Below the pieces are notes generated by a model. That model saw only the letters and a program-made list of their open reading frames with translations. It was not told the DNA's origin and made no database searches. The position numbers were made by a program, and so were the translations under genes. Source: a bacterium (GTDB lineage Bacteria; SM23-31). From it: a stretch of DNA of 43,020 nucleotides. Location: positions 1 through 43,020 of the forward strand of contig JANQEH010000165.1 of the NCBI GenBank assembly GCA_028278455.1. Direction: 5' to 3'. Positions 42,961 to 43,020 of this stretch are shown here, piece by piece. The first letter of the stretch is position 1. Every line of letters begins with the position of its first letter.

Positions 42961-43020
42961 ATGAATTTGATATTGGATGAATCTCTGACTGAAGGCGCTA
43001 TAATGAAAGTAGTTGGTGTC
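42961..43020 (+). CDS. ftsZ: Cell division protein FtsZ (5' end only)
   Basis: The first 20 codons are in the window: MNLILDESLTE, then AIMKVVGV, which matches the start of the FtsZ tubulin-like fold just before its glycine-rich loop. A perfect AGGAGG (42948-42953) lies 7 nt before the ATG, the strongest site in the cluster, as expected for an abundant protein. The position directly after ftsA supports the call. Confidence 0.88.
   Translation, partial: MNLILDESLTEGAIMKVVGV

Overview
The window looks like a chromosomal segment from a bacterium of the Fibrobacterota-Chlorobiota-Bacteroidota (FCB) superphylum. The evidence is an ECF sigma / FecR / STN-TonB-receptor cassette, a type IX-style C-terminal sorting domain (YPNPFNP type), a GWxTD-domain protein, and an FtsI that carries a PASTA domain. 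Many genes have clear Shine-Dalgarno sites (AGGAGG/GGAG), and some promoters look like ordinary -35/-10 sigma-70 promoters. Classical Bacteroidota mostly lack both, so a sister lineage (Ignavibacteria, KSB1, Marinimicrobia or Calditrichota type) seems more likely. MurE carries the DNPR motif, so the peptidoglycan is predicted to contain meso-diaminopimelate. No plasmid, phage, IS element, CRISPR array, tRNA or rRNA was seen.

Region 1 (1-9929, all minus strand). Reading with transcription: a GWxTD-domain secreted protein; then RidA, a PLP threonine/serine dehydratase and a Crp/Fnr regulator, preceded by a good promoter with a palindrome just downstream of it; then a large secreted BNR/Asp-box protein with a type IX sorting domain; and 13 nt later an ECF sigma factor, FecR anti-sigma factor and TonB-dependent receptor (the receptor runs off the left edge).

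Region 2 (10175-18621, plus strand). ROK-family sugar kinase, zinc N-acetylmuramoyl-L-alanine amidase, beta-lactamase-fold serine hydrolase, a 1048-residue sortilin/BNR propeller protein and a sorbosone/PQQ-type dehydrogenase. All but the kinase have export signals. Candidate terminators follow the kinase, the BNR gene and the dehydrogenase.

Region 3 (18748-28256, minus strand). Four complete tandem paralogues of a secreted S9 (DPP-IV-like) serine peptidase, spaced 25-37 nt apart and probably one transcript. They share a bidirectional terminator with the convergent dehydrogenase gene.

Region 4 (28506-43020, plus strand). hemW, a 397-nt AT-rich intergenic region, then the division and cell wall (dcw) cluster: mraZ, rsmH, ftsL, ftsI, murE, murF, murD, ftsW, murC, ftsQ, ftsA and the first 20 codons of ftsZ. 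mraZ has a near-consensus promoter followed by TGG repeats on a 10-bp phase that look like MraZ operator boxes. mraY and murG, the two lipid-linked steps, are absent from their usual places. Genes are 3-20 nt apart and several start with TTG, which suggests translational coupling.
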